Positions 13,719 to 23,152 of a stretch of 62,404 nt of DNA are shown in pieces (positions within the stretch are counted from its first letter, which is position 1; each line of letters begins with the position of its first letter). Source of the stretch: Hyphomicrobiales bacterium (GTDB lineage: Bacteria > Pseudomonadota > Alphaproteobacteria > Rhizobiales > Xanthobacteraceae); contig JAFKKP010000302.1 in NCBI GenBank assembly GCA_017305515.1, positions 1-62,404 on the forward strand, written 5' to 3'. The notes beneath the pieces are model-generated. The model made no database searches. It saw nothing but the letters and a program-made list of their open reading frames with translations, and was not told the DNA's origin. Position numbers and translations under genes: made by a program.

Positions 13719-14240
13719 ATGAAGCTCAACCAAATCGCCGACAATGCCGGCTCGCGCAAGAAGCGCATGCGCATTGGCCGCGGCATCGGCTCCGGCAAGG
13801 GCAAGCAGGGCGGACGCGGCGGCAAGGGCCAGACCGCGCGCTCGGGCGTGCGCATCAAGGGCTTCGAGGGCGGCCAGATGCCGCTGCATCGCCGTCTGCC
13901 CAAGCGCGGCTTCAACAACATCTTCCGTATCGAATTGACCGAAGTGAATCTCGATCGCCTCCAGGAAGCTATCGACGCCAAGCGTCTCGACGGCAACGCG
14001 ACGATCAATGCCGAGTCGCTGGTGAAGTCAGGACTTCTGCGCCGCGCCAAGGGCGGTGTGCGTCTGCTCGGCCGCGGCGAACTCAAGTCGAAGATCAACG
14101 TCGAAGTCTACGGCGCGACCAAATCGGCCGTCGAGGCCGTTCAGAAGGCCGGCGGTTCGGTGAAGATTCTGGCTCCGGCGAAGGACGCTGCCGCACAGAA
14201 GGCGGAAGCCAAGAAGCGCAGCAAGAAGAAGGCATCGTAA
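13719..14240 (+). CDS. rplO: 50S ribosomal protein L15
   Basis: L15 is a late 50S assembly protein. The 173-residue product has the glycine/arginine-rich N-terminus with [17 protein letters not shown] and [19 protein letters not shown]. The C-terminus is extended by an Ala/Lys-rich stretch (ending [13 protein letters not shown]). secY follows after 124 bases. Confidence 0.97.
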   Translation: MKLNQIADNAGSRKKRMRIGRGIGSGKGKQGGRGGKGQTARSGVRIKGFEGGQMPLHRRLPKRGFNNIFRIELTEVNLDRLQEAIDAKRLDGNATINAESLVKSGLLRRAKGGVRLLGRGELKSKINVEVYGATKSAVEAVQKAGGSVKILAPAKDAAAQKAEAKKRSKKKAS

Positions 14241-14364
14241 GAGTCAGTCGATCCCGTTGTTGTGACGGGTATCCGCGCGTTTGTGTCCTATATGATTGCG
14301 TAAGGAAACAGACGTAGGTGGCGCGACAATCTGCGGCCACGCGAACTAGGATCGGAACCTGAAG

Positions 14365-15693
14365 ATGGCTTCTGCGGCAGAACAGTTAGCGGCAAATCTC
14401 AACTTCTCGGCGTTCGCCAAGGCCGACGAACTCAAGAAGCGCATCTGGTTCACGCTCGGCGCGCTACTGGTCTATCGCCTCGGCACCTACGTTCCGCTTC
14501 CGGGCATCGATCCCACGATCTGGAGCCAGCTTTTCAAGTCGCAGGCCGGCGGCATCCTCGGCATGTTCAACATGTTCTCCGGCGGCGGCATCAACCGCAT
14601 GGCGATCTTTGCGCTGAACATCATGCCGTACATCTCGGCATCGATTATTTTGCAGCTTCTGACCTCGGTGTCGCCGCAGCTTGAAGCCCTCAAGAAAGAG
14701 GGCGAGTCGGGCCGCAAGGTCATCAATCAGTACACCCGCTATCTCACCGTGCTGCTCGCCGCGTTCCAGGCCTACGGCATCGCCGTCGGTCTTGAAGGCG
14801 CGAGCAATGTCGTGTCCGATCCCGGCCTGTTCTTCCGTCTTTCGACGACGGTCACTCTCGTCGGCGGCACCATGTTCCTGATGTGGCTCGGCGAGCAGAT
14901 CACCTCGCGCGGCATCGGCAACGGCATTTCGCTCATCATCATGGCGGGCATCGTCGCCGAACTGCCGTCGGCCATCGCCAACACGCTCGAACTCGGCCGT
15001 CAGGGCGCGCTGTCGACCTTCCTGATTCTCGCGATCATCGTGATGGTGGTTGCGATCATCGCGCTGATCGTGTTCGTCGAGCGCGCGCAGCGCCGTCTGC
15101 TGATCCAGTATCCGAAGCGCCAGGTCGGCAACAAGATGTTCGAAGGCCAGTCCTCGCATCTGCCGCTCAAGCTCAATACCTCCGGCGTCATTCCGCCGAT
15201 CTTCGCTTCGTCGCTGCTGCTGCTGCCGACGACAATTGCGAGCTTCAACGCCGGCAAGGGACCGGAATGGTTTCAGGCGATCACGACGCAGCTCGCGCAC
15301 GGCCGCCCGCTGTTCCTCGTGCTCTATCTCGGCATGATCGTGTTCTTCTGCTTCTTCTATACGGCGATCGTGTTCAACCCGACCGAGACCGCCGACAACC
15401 TCAAGAAGCATGGTGGCTTCATTCCGGGCATCCGTCCGGGCGAGCGCACCGCCGAATACATCGACTATGTGCTGTCGCGAATCACGGTGATCGGCGCGAT
15501 CTACCTCGCGGTGGTCTGTCTCATTCCTGAAATCCTGATTTCCTACGCCTCGGTGCCGTTCTATCTCGGCGGCACGTCGCTTCTGATCGTCGTCAGCGTG
15601 ACGATGGACACGGTCGCGCAGGTGCAGGGCTACCTTCTGGCCCATCAATACGAGGGCCTGATCCGTAAATCCAAGCTGCGGGGACGCCGTTAA
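14365..15693 (+). CDS. secY: Preprotein translocase subunit SecY
   Basis: SecY is the channel subunit of the SecYEG translocon in the inner membrane. The 442-residue product has about ten hydrophobic spans. It contains the plug-region stretch [20 protein letters not shown] and the cytoplasmic-loop signature [17 protein letters not shown]. It is preceded by a 124-base spacer with no clear promoter, so co-transcription with rplO is likely. The adk start lies one base after the stop. Confidence 0.98.
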   Translation: MASAAEQLAANLNFSAFAKADELKKRIWFTLGALLVYRLGTYVPLPGIDPTIWSQLFKSQAGGILGMFNMFSGGGINRMAIFALNIMPYISASIILQLLTSVSPQLEALKKEGESGRKVINQYTRYLTVLLAAFQAYGIAVGLEGASNVVSDPGLFFRLSTTVTLVGGTMFLMWLGEQITSRGIGNGISLIIMAGIVAELPSAIANTLELGRQGALSTFLILAIIVMVVAIIALIVFVERAQRRLLIQYPKRQVGNKMFEGQSSHLPLKLNTSGVIPPIFASSLLLLPTTIASFNAGKGPEWFQAITTQLAHGRPLFLVLYLGMIVFFCFFYTAIVFNPTETADNLKKHGGFIPGIRPGERTAEYIDYVLSRITVIGAIYLAVVCLIPEILISYASVPFYLGGTSLLIVVSVTMDTVAQVQGYLLAHQYEGLIRKSKLRGRR

Positions 15694-15694
15694 A

Positions 15695-16477
15695 ATGAGG
15701 CTGATACTTCTGGGGCCGCCGGGAGCGGGCAAGGGGACGCAGGCGCAGAAGCTGGTCGAAAAACACGGCATCGTGCAGCTATCCACCGGCGACATGCTGC
15801 GGGCGGCGGTCGCGGCGGGCACCCCGATCGGCCTCAAAGCCAAGGATATTATGGCCTCAGGCGGGCTTGTTCCTGATGACGTGGTGGTGGGAATCATCTC
15901 TGATCGGATCGAGCAGCCCGACGCGAAGAGGGGATTCATCCTCGACGGGTTTCCGCGCACGGTGCCTCAGGCCCGCGCGCTCGATGAGTTGCTGAAGAAA
16001 AAGCAGCTCAAGCTCGATGCAGTCGTTGAGTTGCGTGTGAATGAGAGTGCGCTGTTGCAGCGTGTTGAGAAGCGTGTCGCGGAAATGCGTGCGCGCGGCG
16101 AAGAAGTCCGGGCCGACGATACCCCGGAAGTGTTGTCCAAGCGTCTTGCGAGCTATCGCGCTCAGACCGAGCCGTTAGTCCACTATTATTCTGAAAAACG
16201 AAAACTCATTACTGTGGATGGGATGATGACAATAGGAAACGTTACCTCCGCGATTAACAGGGTTCTTGAGGCGCTCGGCGCATCTCCGGCAAAGCCGGCC
16301 AGGAAGTCCAAAAAGACCTCTGCGAAGGCCGCCAAGAAGTCGGCCAAAAAGACCAAATCGAAGCCCAAAAAAGCGTCCAGGAAGGCTTCCAAGGCGGCCC
16401 GGAAGGGCTCCAAAAAGGCGTCCAAGAAGTCGAAAAAGAAGGCCAAAAAGGGCAAGTCCAGGAAGTCCAAGAAGTAG
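15695..16477 (+). CDS. adk: Adenylate kinase with a histone-like lysine tail
   Basis: The enzyme interconverts ATP + AMP and 2 ADP. Residues 1-197 form a short-type adenylate kinase: P-loop [10 protein letters not shown] (6-15), the NMP-binding STGDMLR (30-36) and FILDGFPRT (81-89). The long LID insertion is absent. Residues 199-260 are a tail with 29 lysines plus arginines, serines and alanines and no acidic residue, resembling H1/HC1-type DNA-binding tails. The same frame continues in the same style after the TAG stop. The tail may bind nucleic acid or ribosomes; that is inference. It lies directly behind secY. Confidence 0.93.
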   Translation: MRLILLGPPGAGKGTQAQKLVEKHGIVQLSTGDMLRAAVAAGTPIGLKAKDIMASGGLVPDDVVVGIISDRIEQPDAKRGFILDGFPRTVPQARALDELLKKKQLKLDAVVELRVNESALLQRVEKRVAEMRARGEEVRADDTPEVLSKRLASYRAQTEPLVHYYSEKRKLITVDGMMTIGNVTSAINRVLEALGASPAKPARKSKKTSAKAAKKSAKKTKSKPKKASRKASKAARKGSKKASKKSKKKAKKGKSRKSKK

Positions 16478-16703
16478 GCCAAAAAGCAGGCCAAAACGGC
16501 TGCGAAAAAGGCTGCTAAGGCCATCTGGCGGTTGACGAAACACCGTTCGATACCTTAATAAGCGGCCTATCCAGTCGGATATGTTTCCAGCGATGCCGGA
16601 CCCCGAAAGTTGGGGCGGGCGTCGTGTTCGCGTTTGTGACAACTAGTTCGACTTAAGAAATTCATAGCCGTGCCCAACGAGGACGGCGACAGGAGCGAAG
16701 ACC
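16478..16703 (+). other. adk-rpsM spacer with continued adk frame
   Basis: For 26 codons past the adk TAG, to a TAA at 16556-16558, the adk frame still encodes Lys/Ala-rich sequence (AKKQAKTAAKKAAKA, then a non-repetitive end). This suggests that the tail once ran on and was cut by a nonsense change, or that a read is wrong. The rest up to rpsM has no recognisable gene, promoter or terminator. Confidence 0.6.
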
Positions 16704-17072
16704 TTGGCACGTATCGCCGGTGTAAACATTCCGACCAACAAGCGCGTCGTGATCGCGCTTCAGTACATTCATGGCATTGGCCAGAAGAACGCCAACACCA
16801 TCATGGAGCAGCTGAAGATTCCGCTCGATCGCCGCGTGTCGCAGCTGACCGACGCGGAAGTTCTGCAGATCCGCGAAATGATCGACCGCGACTTCATGGT
16901 CGAAGGCGATCTTCGCCGCGAAGTCGGCATGAACATCAAGCGTCTGATGGACCTCGGCTGCTATCGCGGCTTGCGCCATCGTCGTGGCCTGCCGGTGCGC
17001 GGTCAGCGCACCCACACCAAGGCGCGCACGCGCAAGGGTCCGGCCAAGGCCATCGCCGGCAAAAAGAAGTAA
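16704..17072 (+). CDS. rpsM: 30S ribosomal protein S13
   Basis: S13 joins the 30S head to the 50S subunit. The 122-residue product reads [19 protein letters not shown] from a TTG codon at 16704. AGGAG lies about 8 bases upstream and no ATG gives the right N-terminus, so TTG is the likely start. The C-terminus has the usual [20 protein letters not shown]. It is the first gene of the alpha-operon block; rpsK follows after 98 bases. Confidence 0.95.
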   Translation: MARIAGVNIPTNKRVVIALQYIHGIGQKNANTIMEQLKIPLDRRVSQLTDAEVLQIREMIDRDFMVEGDLRREVGMNIKRLMDLGCYRGLRHRRGLPVRGQRTHTKARTRKGPAKAIAGKKK

Positions 17073-17170
17073 TTCCGTTTCTACCAAAACCGATCCGGCT
17101 CGCTTGAGGCGGAGATCACCTGAAATTCCCCAGCGTCTGGCATGACGGACGCGCTTGAAGGAAAAAGACC

Positions 17171-17563
<393 letters not shown>

Positions 17564-17572
17564 TTTGTCTGC

Positions 17573-17603
17573 CGCGGGCGATATGCGCCCGCGTTCGTTT
17601 TTT
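17573..17603 (+). terminator. Intrinsic terminator between rpsK and rpoA
   Basis: CGCGGGCG (17573-17580), a 5-base loop, then CGCCCGCG (17586-17593) form an 8-bp all-GC stem. It is followed by TTCGTTTTTT. It lies inside what is usually one alpha operon, so it may act as an attenuator that separates rpsM-rpsK from rpoA-rplQ. Confidence 0.75.
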
Positions 17604-17661
17604 GAATTTTTCGCAGCGCAAGCTACGGCTTCAAATCCTCCAACGCCAGTAATCGAATGGC

Positions 17662-18693
17662 ATGGGTGAACAAGTGACGATCCAAAAGAATTGGCAAGAA
17701 CTCATTCGTCCGAACAAGTTGCAGGTGACTGCCGGTTCGGACCCGACCCGTTTCGCAACCCTCGTCGCAGAGCCGCTCGAGCGCGGCTTCGGCCAGACGC
17801 TCGGCAACGCGCTGCGCCGCGTGCTCTTGTCGTCGCTGCAGGGTGCAGCGGTGCAGTCGGTTCACATCGACGGCGTGCTGCACGAGTTTTCCTCGATCGC
17901 CGGCGTGCGCGAGGACGTGACCGACATCGTTCTCAACATCAAGGACATCGCGATCAAGATGCAGGGCGAAGGCCCCAAGCGCATGGTCGTGAAGAAGTCC
18001 GGTCCGGGCACCGTGACCGCAGCCGACATCCAGACCGTCGGCGACGTCACCGTTCTCAATCCTGAGCTTCAGATCTGCACGCTCGACGAGGGCGCGGAAA
18101 TCCGCATGGAGTTCACCGTGAACTCCGGCAAGGGCTATGTCGCCGCCGAGCGCAACCGTCCCGAGGACGCGCCGATCGGTCTGATCCCGGTCGACAGCCT
18201 GTTCTCGCCGGTGCGCAAGGTGTCGTACCGCGTCGAAAACACCCGCGAAGGCCAGATCCTCGACTACGACAAGCTGACGCTGACGATCGAGACCAACGGC
18301 GCGATCACGCCGGAAGATGCGCTGGCTTATTCCGCGCGCATCCTCCAGGACCAGCTCAACGTGTTCGTGAACTTCGAGGAGCCGCGCAAGCAGGAAACCG
18401 CCGAAGTCATTCCGGACCTCGCGTTCAATCCGGCTTTCCTCAAGAAGGTGGACGAACTGGAATTGTCGGTGCGTTCGGCAAACTGCCTGAAGAACGACAA
18501 CATCGTCTATATCGGCGATCTCGTGCAGAAGTCGGAAGCCGAAATGCTCCGCACTCCGAACTTCGGCCGCAAGTCGCTGAACGAGATCAAGGAAGTGCTG
18601 GCCCAGATGGGTCTGCATCTCGGCATGGAAGTGCCGGGCTGGCCGCCGGAGAATATCGACGAACTGGCGAAGCGTTTCGAGGATCACTACTGA
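17662..18693 (+). CDS. rpoA: RNA polymerase subunit alpha
   Basis: Alpha nucleates RNA polymerase assembly. Its C-terminal domain contacts UP elements and activators. The 343-residue product begins [20 protein letters not shown] and has the assembly segment [20 protein letters not shown] in the N-terminal domain. The C-terminal domain has [20 protein letters not shown] and [13 protein letters not shown]. No strong ribosome-binding site is seen before the ATG. It lies between an upstream terminator-like hairpin and a second hairpin before rplQ. Confidence 0.98.
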   Translation: MGEQVTIQKNWQELIRPNKLQVTAGSDPTRFATLVAEPLERGFGQTLGNALRRVLLSSLQGAAVQSVHIDGVLHEFSSIAGVREDVTDIVLNIKDIAIKMQGEGPKRMVVKKSGPGTVTAADIQTVGDVTVLNPELQICTLDEGAEIRMEFTVNSGKGYVAAERNRPEDAPIGLIPVDSLFSPVRKVSYRVENTREGQILDYDKLTLTIETNGAITPEDALAYSARILQDQLNVFVNFEEPRKQETAEVIPDLAFNPAFLKKVDELELSVRSANCLKNDNIVYIGDLVQKSEAEMLRTPNFGRKSLNEIKEVLAQMGLHLGMEVPGWPPENIDELAKRFEDHY

Positions 18694-18698
18694 GTTTT

Positions 18699-18723
18699 AT
18701 CGCGGCTTAATTCGAGCCGCGAT
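18699..18723 (+). promoter_or_regulatory. Hairpin between rpoA and rplQ
   Basis: ATCGCGGCT (18699-18707), a 7-base loop, and AGCCGCGAT (18715-18723) form a perfect 9-bp stem just after the rpoA stop. Only three Ts follow, so it is at most a weak terminator. It could protect the rpoA mRNA end or set the rpoA:rplQ ratio. Confidence 0.5.
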
Positions 18724-18791
18724 TTAAGGGCGAACGCAGGCAGCCCACCTGAGCAAATGTCCGACAGCGGTCGCGACGAAGGAGAAGACAA

Positions 18792-19214
18792 ATGAACCAC
18801 GGTAAAGTTCACCGCAAACTCAATCGTACCGCCGAGCATCGCAAGGCGATGTTCGCCAACATGTCGGCGGCGCTCATCAAGCACGAACAGATCGTGACGA
18901 CCTTGCCGAAGGCGAAGGAATTGCGCCCCATCGTCGAGAAGCTCGTTACGCTCGGCAAGAAGGGCGGCCTCGACAAGCGCCGTCAGGCCATCAGCGAGAT
19001 GCGCGATCTCGATCAGGTCAAGAAGCTGTTCGACGTGCTGGCACCTCGCTACAAGGACCGCAATGGCGGCTACACCCGCATCATTAAGGCCGGCTTCCGC
19101 TACGGCGACAACGCGCCGATGGCCGTAATCGAATTCGTCGACCGCGACGAAAGCGCGCGCGGTCAGGATTCGGGTCCGGTTCAGGAAACCAAGGCCGACA
19201 CCGAGGCGGCGTAA
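18792..19214 (+). CDS. rplQ: 50S ribosomal protein L17
   Basis: L17 is a 50S protein near the exit tunnel. The 140-residue product has the typical [20 protein letters not shown] start and the [20 protein letters not shown] segment. A short acidic/Gln tail follows. GGAG precedes the ATG. It is the last gene of the super-operon and is followed by a strong terminator. Confidence 0.97.
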   Translation: MNHGKVHRKLNRTAEHRKAMFANMSAALIKHEQIVTTLPKAKELRPIVEKLVTLGKKGGLDKRRQAISEMRDLDQVKKLFDVLAPRYKDRNGGYTRIIKAGFRYGDNAPMAVIEFVDRDESARGQDSGPVQETKADTEAA

Positions 19215-19240
19215 CCGCTTCGACAATCTTTAAACTCAAA

Positions 19241-19267
19241 AGCGGCGCCTCAAGCGCCGCTTTTTTT
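19241..19267 (+). terminator. Intrinsic terminator after rplQ
   Basis: AGCGGCGC (19241-19248), loop CTCAA, GCGCCGCT (19254-19261), then a run of seven Ts. It ends the ribosomal-protein super-operon. Confidence 0.9.
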
Positions 19268-19692
19268 GTGCTGTGACTTTTCCGCCACCCGCACGCAGTA
19301 CCGTTTTTCATATGAAAGCGCGTGCGCTTCGCGCGGATTTCAGTCTCCGCAATCGTCAACCGTTACGTCTTCGTCGTTGCGTGCGATGAAAGAAATGCCT
19401 GCAAGCGTTGCGTTGCTTTGATCGGTCACGCTGCGCGCCGCCCGCCGCCGCGAACAACGCGCACATTTCAGAAATACCTTTGTAACAGGCGAGTGACATG
19501 CGCGTGTATCGCGATGCGGCATAACGACAAACTGACTCGCATCAATCGAAAAACATAGATGCGCCCACGCACTGACCGGTGCGTTCGACTCGCATGAGCG
19601 CGCACAAGCGCATTTGCAAATGTCGGACACATGCGGGCAGCCGTGGGGGCGCGGGGCTGAACCCTCCCTCAATAGAAATCGTTGGAGGTGTT
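19268..19692 (+). other. Porin leader and promoter region
   Basis: About 425 bases without a recognisable gene. The porin frame is open back to 19579, but that extension is basic and Cys/His-containing and would sit in front of a good signal peptide, so it is rejected. I see no confident promoter. A GGAGGTG ribosome-binding site lies at 19684-19690. A long structured leader is common for highly expressed porins. Confidence 0.5.
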
Positions 19693-21156
19693 ATGACTAA
19701 GATGAAATGCGTTGCGCTGGGATCGGCGGCGATGGTGCTCGCGTTCTCGGGCGCGCAGGCGGCCGATCTGCCAGTCAAGGCGAAAGCCATTCAATACGTG
19801 AAGGTATGCTCGCTCTACGGCGCGGGCTTCTACTATGTCCCCGAAACGGACACCTGCATCAAGCTCGGCGGCTACGCCCAGCTCGACGCCAGCTTCAACG
19901 CGACCGCGCATCACCAGCCGGCGTGGAACAACTCCGGCAATATCGGATTGCACAACCGCAATTCCGATTTCTTCACCACGCGCACCCGCACACAGCTCAA
20001 CATCGACACGCGGACGCAGAGCGAGTACGGCGTCGTTCGCACGTTCTGGTCGAGCAACTTCCAGCACACCTCGGGCGAAAACGCTTCGGCAGGCACGCTC
20101 ACGATGGATTTCGGCTTCGTGCAGTTCGCCGGATTTACGCTCGGTAAGGCCGTCTCCACGTTCCAGACGCCGTGGGGCGGAAACCCGGTCGGGCTGAACA
20201 CGTCCAACCTGATCGGCGGCTATGACAACGCAACCGGCATCACGCAGATTGCGTACACTTGGCAGTTCGGCAACGGCATTTCGGCGCAGGTTGGCGTCGA
20301 AGACGCCCGCACCATCGACCGCGCACCGCTGTTCAACGGCGCGACCGCATCGACCAGTGCACAGTTCTTCGCATCGGCCTATACCAACGGCGCGGGCGGC
20401 AACGCAGCGCCTGACGTCGTCGGCAATTTCAAGATCGATCAGGCTGCATATACCGCGCAGCTTTCGGTCGCCGGCCATAACATCCATCCCAGCTACTACG
20501 GAGCAACCGAGCAGAGCGGACATCCGTCCGACGTCTGGGGCTTCGCCGTTCAGGGCGGTTTGCAGCTGAAGAATCTGCCGACCGGCAAGGGCGACAAGAT
20601 TTCGATGAGCGCGATCTACACCGACGGCGCTCCGAAATACGCAATCGGCGGCACCACCGGAAACAGCTTCGTCTCGTTCAGCGGCGGCGCCAACCCGGCA
20701 TTCTATCAGGGTGTTGCGCTGGGCGTGCTGCTCGACGGCGTGTTCGGCGCGTGGACCGGCGTCGAAAAGACGAAGGTCTGGGCGGTGCAGGGCGGTTACG
20801 AGCACAATTGGGACGCCAACTGGCAGACCAGTCTGTTCGGCAGCTACACCCACGTCGACTACAACACCAACGCCACCGCGATCTACTGCGCCAATACCGC
20901 GGCCTTCTTCAACGCGGGCAGCACGTGTAATCCGGATTTCAACATCTGGCAGGTAGGATCGCGCACGGCCTGGACGCCGGTGCAGAATCTCACTTTCTCG
21001 GGCGAGGTTCTCTACACGATGCTCGACGGCGCGCATGTCGGCTCGGCGAACGCCGCAGCCGCAGGCAACGCAGGTTTGGGCAAACCGGCCGGCAACTACG
21101 AGTTCAAGGATCAGGGCATGTGGTCGGGTAATATCCGCGTCCGCCGCACCTGGTAA
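19693..21156 (+). CDS. Outer-membrane porin, Porin_2 family
   Basis: A trimeric beta-barrel porin for small hydrophilic solutes in the outer membrane. I chose ATG 19693, which has GGAGGTG three bases upstream and gives a clean signal peptide (cut after SGAQA). The 487-residue product has the hallmark N-terminus VCSLYGAGFYYVPETDTCIK with its cysteine pair, then glycine- and aromatic-rich strands, ending in RVRRTW with an aromatic C-terminal residue as needed for BAM insertion. The family is typical of Rhizobiales. It is a single transcription unit between two terminators. Confidence 0.93.
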   Translation: MTKMKCVALGSAAMVLAFSGAQAADLPVKAKAIQYVKVCSLYGAGFYYVPETDTCIKLGGYAQLDASFNATAHHQPAWNNSGNIGLHNRNSDFFTTRTRTQLNIDTRTQSEYGVVRTFWSSNFQHTSGENASAGTLTMDFGFVQFAGFTLGKAVSTFQTPWGGNPVGLNTSNLIGGYDNATGITQIAYTWQFGNGISAQVGVEDARTIDRAPLFNGATASTSAQFFASAYTNGAGGNAAPDVVGNFKIDQAAYTAQLSVAGHNIHPSYYGATEQSGHPSDVWGFAVQGGLQLKNLPTGKGDKISMSAIYTDGAPKYAIGGTTGNSFVSFSGGANPAFYQGVALGVLLDGVFGAWTGVEKTKVWAVQGGYEHNWDANWQTSLFGSYTHVDYNTNATAIYCANTAAFFNAGSTCNPDFNIWQVGSRTAWTPVQNLTFSGEVLYTMLDGAHVGSANAAAAGNAGLGKPAGNYEFKDQGMWSGNIRVRRTW

Positions 21157-21191
21157 CGCAATCGCACTCCAAGGATTGCGCTCTGACGACG

Positions 21192-21222
21192 AAACCCCGG
21201 CAGCGATGCCGGGGTTTGCTTT
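21192..21222 (+). terminator. Intrinsic terminator after the porin gene
   Basis: AAACCCCGGCA (21192-21202), loop GCGA, TGCCGGGGTTT (21207-21217), followed by GCTTTTT. An 11-bp stem, strong. Confidence 0.9.
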
Positions 21223-21322
21223 TTCAGCGTGCAGTGTTGCAATATTTGTTCTGCTGAGGTGAGGGCCCTGGTGGCGTTCGTCAGAACTTTGCCCGCGCGA
21301 AAATGAACAAGGAAATCCGCTG

Positions 21323-21631
21323 ATGCGTCGACATCTTCCGCTCGCAGTTGCCTTCTTCGTCGCTGCCGCGACTTCAAATGCCGCCGCGCAAGTCACAACA
21401 CCGGATGGCCGCGTCATCAAGGGCGTGGGGCCCGATCGAACGGTCACGAACGAGAACGTGCCGATGCCGGGGTCGGGGCAGGTCGTTCCGGCACCCGCGT
21501 CTGCTGCGGGCAGCGCCGCCTGGGAAGGCTGCCGTGCCTATGTGGATCGCTTCAAAAATCCGATGCAGATGTGCTGTACGATCAACGCCGCCAGCGAGCG
21601 CAGTTGCGAGTATCGCTATTCGGCACAATAA
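21323..21631 (+). CDS. Small secreted cysteine-containing protein
   Basis: I do not recognise a named family. The 102-residue product has a signal peptide (MRRHLPLAVAFFVAAATSNAAA) and a Pro/Ala-rich linker. The C-terminal segment has four cysteines (GCRAYVDRF, MQMCCTIN and RSCEYRY), probably oxidised in the periplasm. AAGGA precedes the ATG. It stands alone between the porin and the Do-family protease; both neighbours are envelope proteins, so a role there is plausible. Confidence 0.75.
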   Translation: MRRHLPLAVAFFVAAATSNAAAQVTTPDGRVIKGVGPDRTVTNENVPMPGSGQVVPAPASAAGSAAWEGCRAYVDRFKNPMQMCCTINAASERSCEYRYSAQ

Positions 21632-21757
21632 CGGAATCGGCGACCTTCTAACCCATTCAAATATATTGCGATTTTGTCATTTAGCGGGCCTTATATCCGA
21701 CTTCTCTTTGCGCGCCAGTCGGCCTATATCTCTGCCAACCGCATCCGGGAATTTTCC

Positions 21758-23152
21758 ATGACCATTGTCCGCGCTCTTTCTGCGTTTGCCGTTTCTGTAT
21801 TGTTTGTCGCGCCTGCCGTTGCGCAGGACCGAGTCGTTCCGACCTCGCCCAGTCAGGTCCGGCTGTCCTACGCGCCGATCGTGCAGCGCGTGCAGCCTGC
21901 GGTCGTGAACGTCTACGCCGCCAAGATGGTGCAGAACCGCAATCCGCTGATGGACGATCCGATGTTCCGCCGTTTCTTCGGCGTGCCCGGCCAGCAGCCC
22001 GAACAGATGCAGCGTTCGCTCGGCTCCGGCATCATGGTGGACAGCAACGGATTGGTCGTCACCAACAACCACGTCATCGAGGGCGCGGATCAGGTGAAGG
22101 TGTCGCTGTCCGACAAGCGCGAGTTCGAGGCCGAGATCGTGCTGAAGGACAGCCGCACGGATTTGGCGGTGTTGCGCCTGAAGGATGTGAAGGAAAAATT
22201 CCCGACGCTGGATTTTTCCAATTCGGATGACGCGCAGATCGGCGACGTCGTTCTCGCCATCGGCAACCCGTTCGGCGTCGGCCAGACCGTGACGCACGGA
22301 ATCATCTCGGCGCTCGCGCGCACGCAGGCCGGCATCACCGACTATCAGTTTTTCATTCAGACGGACGCTGCGATCAATCCCGGCAATTCGGGCGGCGCGC
22401 TGGTGGACATGAACGGCAAGCTGGTCGGCATCAACACGGCGATCTATTCGCGTTCCGGCGGCTCGGTCGGTATCGGCTTTGCGATTCCCTCCAACATGGT
22501 GCGCGTCGTCGTTGCCTCCGCCAAGGGCGGCGGCAAGGCCGTTCAGCGTCCGTGGCTCGGCGCACGGCTGCAAACGGTCACGCCGGAAATTGCGGAGACC
22601 CTCGGTCTCGCGCGTCCGACGGGTGCGCTGGTGTCGAGCGTGTCGCCGAACAGTCCGGCGGCCAAAGCAGGGTTGAAGGTGTCCGATCTCGTCACCGGCA
22701 TCGACGGGCAAACCGTCGACGATCCCAACACGTTCGACTATCGCTTCGCGACCCGTCCTCTCGGCGGCACGGCGGCAATCGACATTCAGCGCGGCGGCAA
22801 GCTCGTCAAGCTCACCATCCCGCTGGAAGTTGCGCCCGATACCGGCCGCGACGAGATCGAGATCAAGTCGCGTTCGCCGTTCCAGGGCGCGAAGGTCGCC
22901 AACATTTCACCGGCACTCGCCGACGAACTGAAACTCGATTCCAATGTCGAGGGTATCGTTGTCACGGACCTCGCCGAAAACGCACCCGCAGCCGGCGTCG
23001 GCTTCCGCAAGGGCGACGTCATTCTCGCAGTCAACGGCCAGAAGATCGCCAAGACCGGCGATCTTGCAAAGGCCGCGCTCGACCAATCGCGCGTGTGGCG
23101 CATCACCGTCATTCGCGGCGGCCAGCAGATCAATGTGACGCTGGGTGGATGA
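21758..23152 (+). CDS. Do-family periplasmic serine endopeptidase (DegP/DegQ-like)
   Basis: A periplasmic quality-control protease of the HtrA family. The start at ATG 21758 gives a signal peptide ending APAVAQ. The 464-residue protein has a trypsin-like domain with the triad His105 (TNNHVIEG), Asp135 (DSRTDLAVL) and Ser211 (NPGNSGGALV). Two PDZ domains follow (about residues 260-345 and 365-460). Members of the family degrade or refold misfolded envelope proteins. The stop overlaps the rarA ATG, so the two are translated together. Which of the DegP/DegQ/MucD paralogues it is cannot be told from this. Confidence 0.92.
   Translation: MTIVRALSAFAVSVLFVAPAVAQDRVVPTSPSQVRLSYAPIVQRVQPAVVNVYAAKMVQNRNPLMDDPMFRRFFGVPGQQPEQMQRSLGSGIMVDSNGLVVTNNHVIEGADQVKVSLSDKREFEAEIVLKDSRTDLAVLRLKDVKEKFPTLDFSNSDDAQIGDVVLAIGNPFGVGQTVTHGIISALARTQAGITDYQFFIQTDAAINPGNSGGALVDMNGKLVGINTAIYSRSGGSVGIGFAIPSNMVRVVVASAKGGGKAVQRPWLGARLQTVTPEIAETLGLARPTGALVSSVSPNSPAAKAGLKVSDLVTGIDGQTVDDPNTFDYRFATRPLGGTAAIDIQRGGKLVKLTIPLEVAPDTGRDEIEIKSRSPFQGAKVANISPALADELKLDSNVEGIVVTDLAENAPAAGVGFRKGDVILAVNGQKIAKTGDLAKAALDQSRVWRITVIRGGQQINVTLGG

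Noticed and set aside
14241..14364. Promoter before secY (TATATG near 14289)
   Set aside because: No -35 hexamer lies at a usable distance; the TTGTTG and TTGTGA candidates are 24 or more bases away.
14464..15960. 498-residue reverse ORF over secY/adk
   Set aside because: Antisense shadow rich in Arg, His and Asp with no domain; secY on the forward strand is certain.
15695..16477. Lysine tail as a frameshift artefact
   Set aside because: The tail follows the kinase core in the same frame with consistent AAG/AAA codons and Ala/Ser spacing, so it reads as real coding sequence; only its end point is in doubt.
19669..21447. 592-residue reverse ORF over the porin
   Set aside because: The forward frame is a clear porin with signal peptide and ribosome-binding site; the reverse product has no family.
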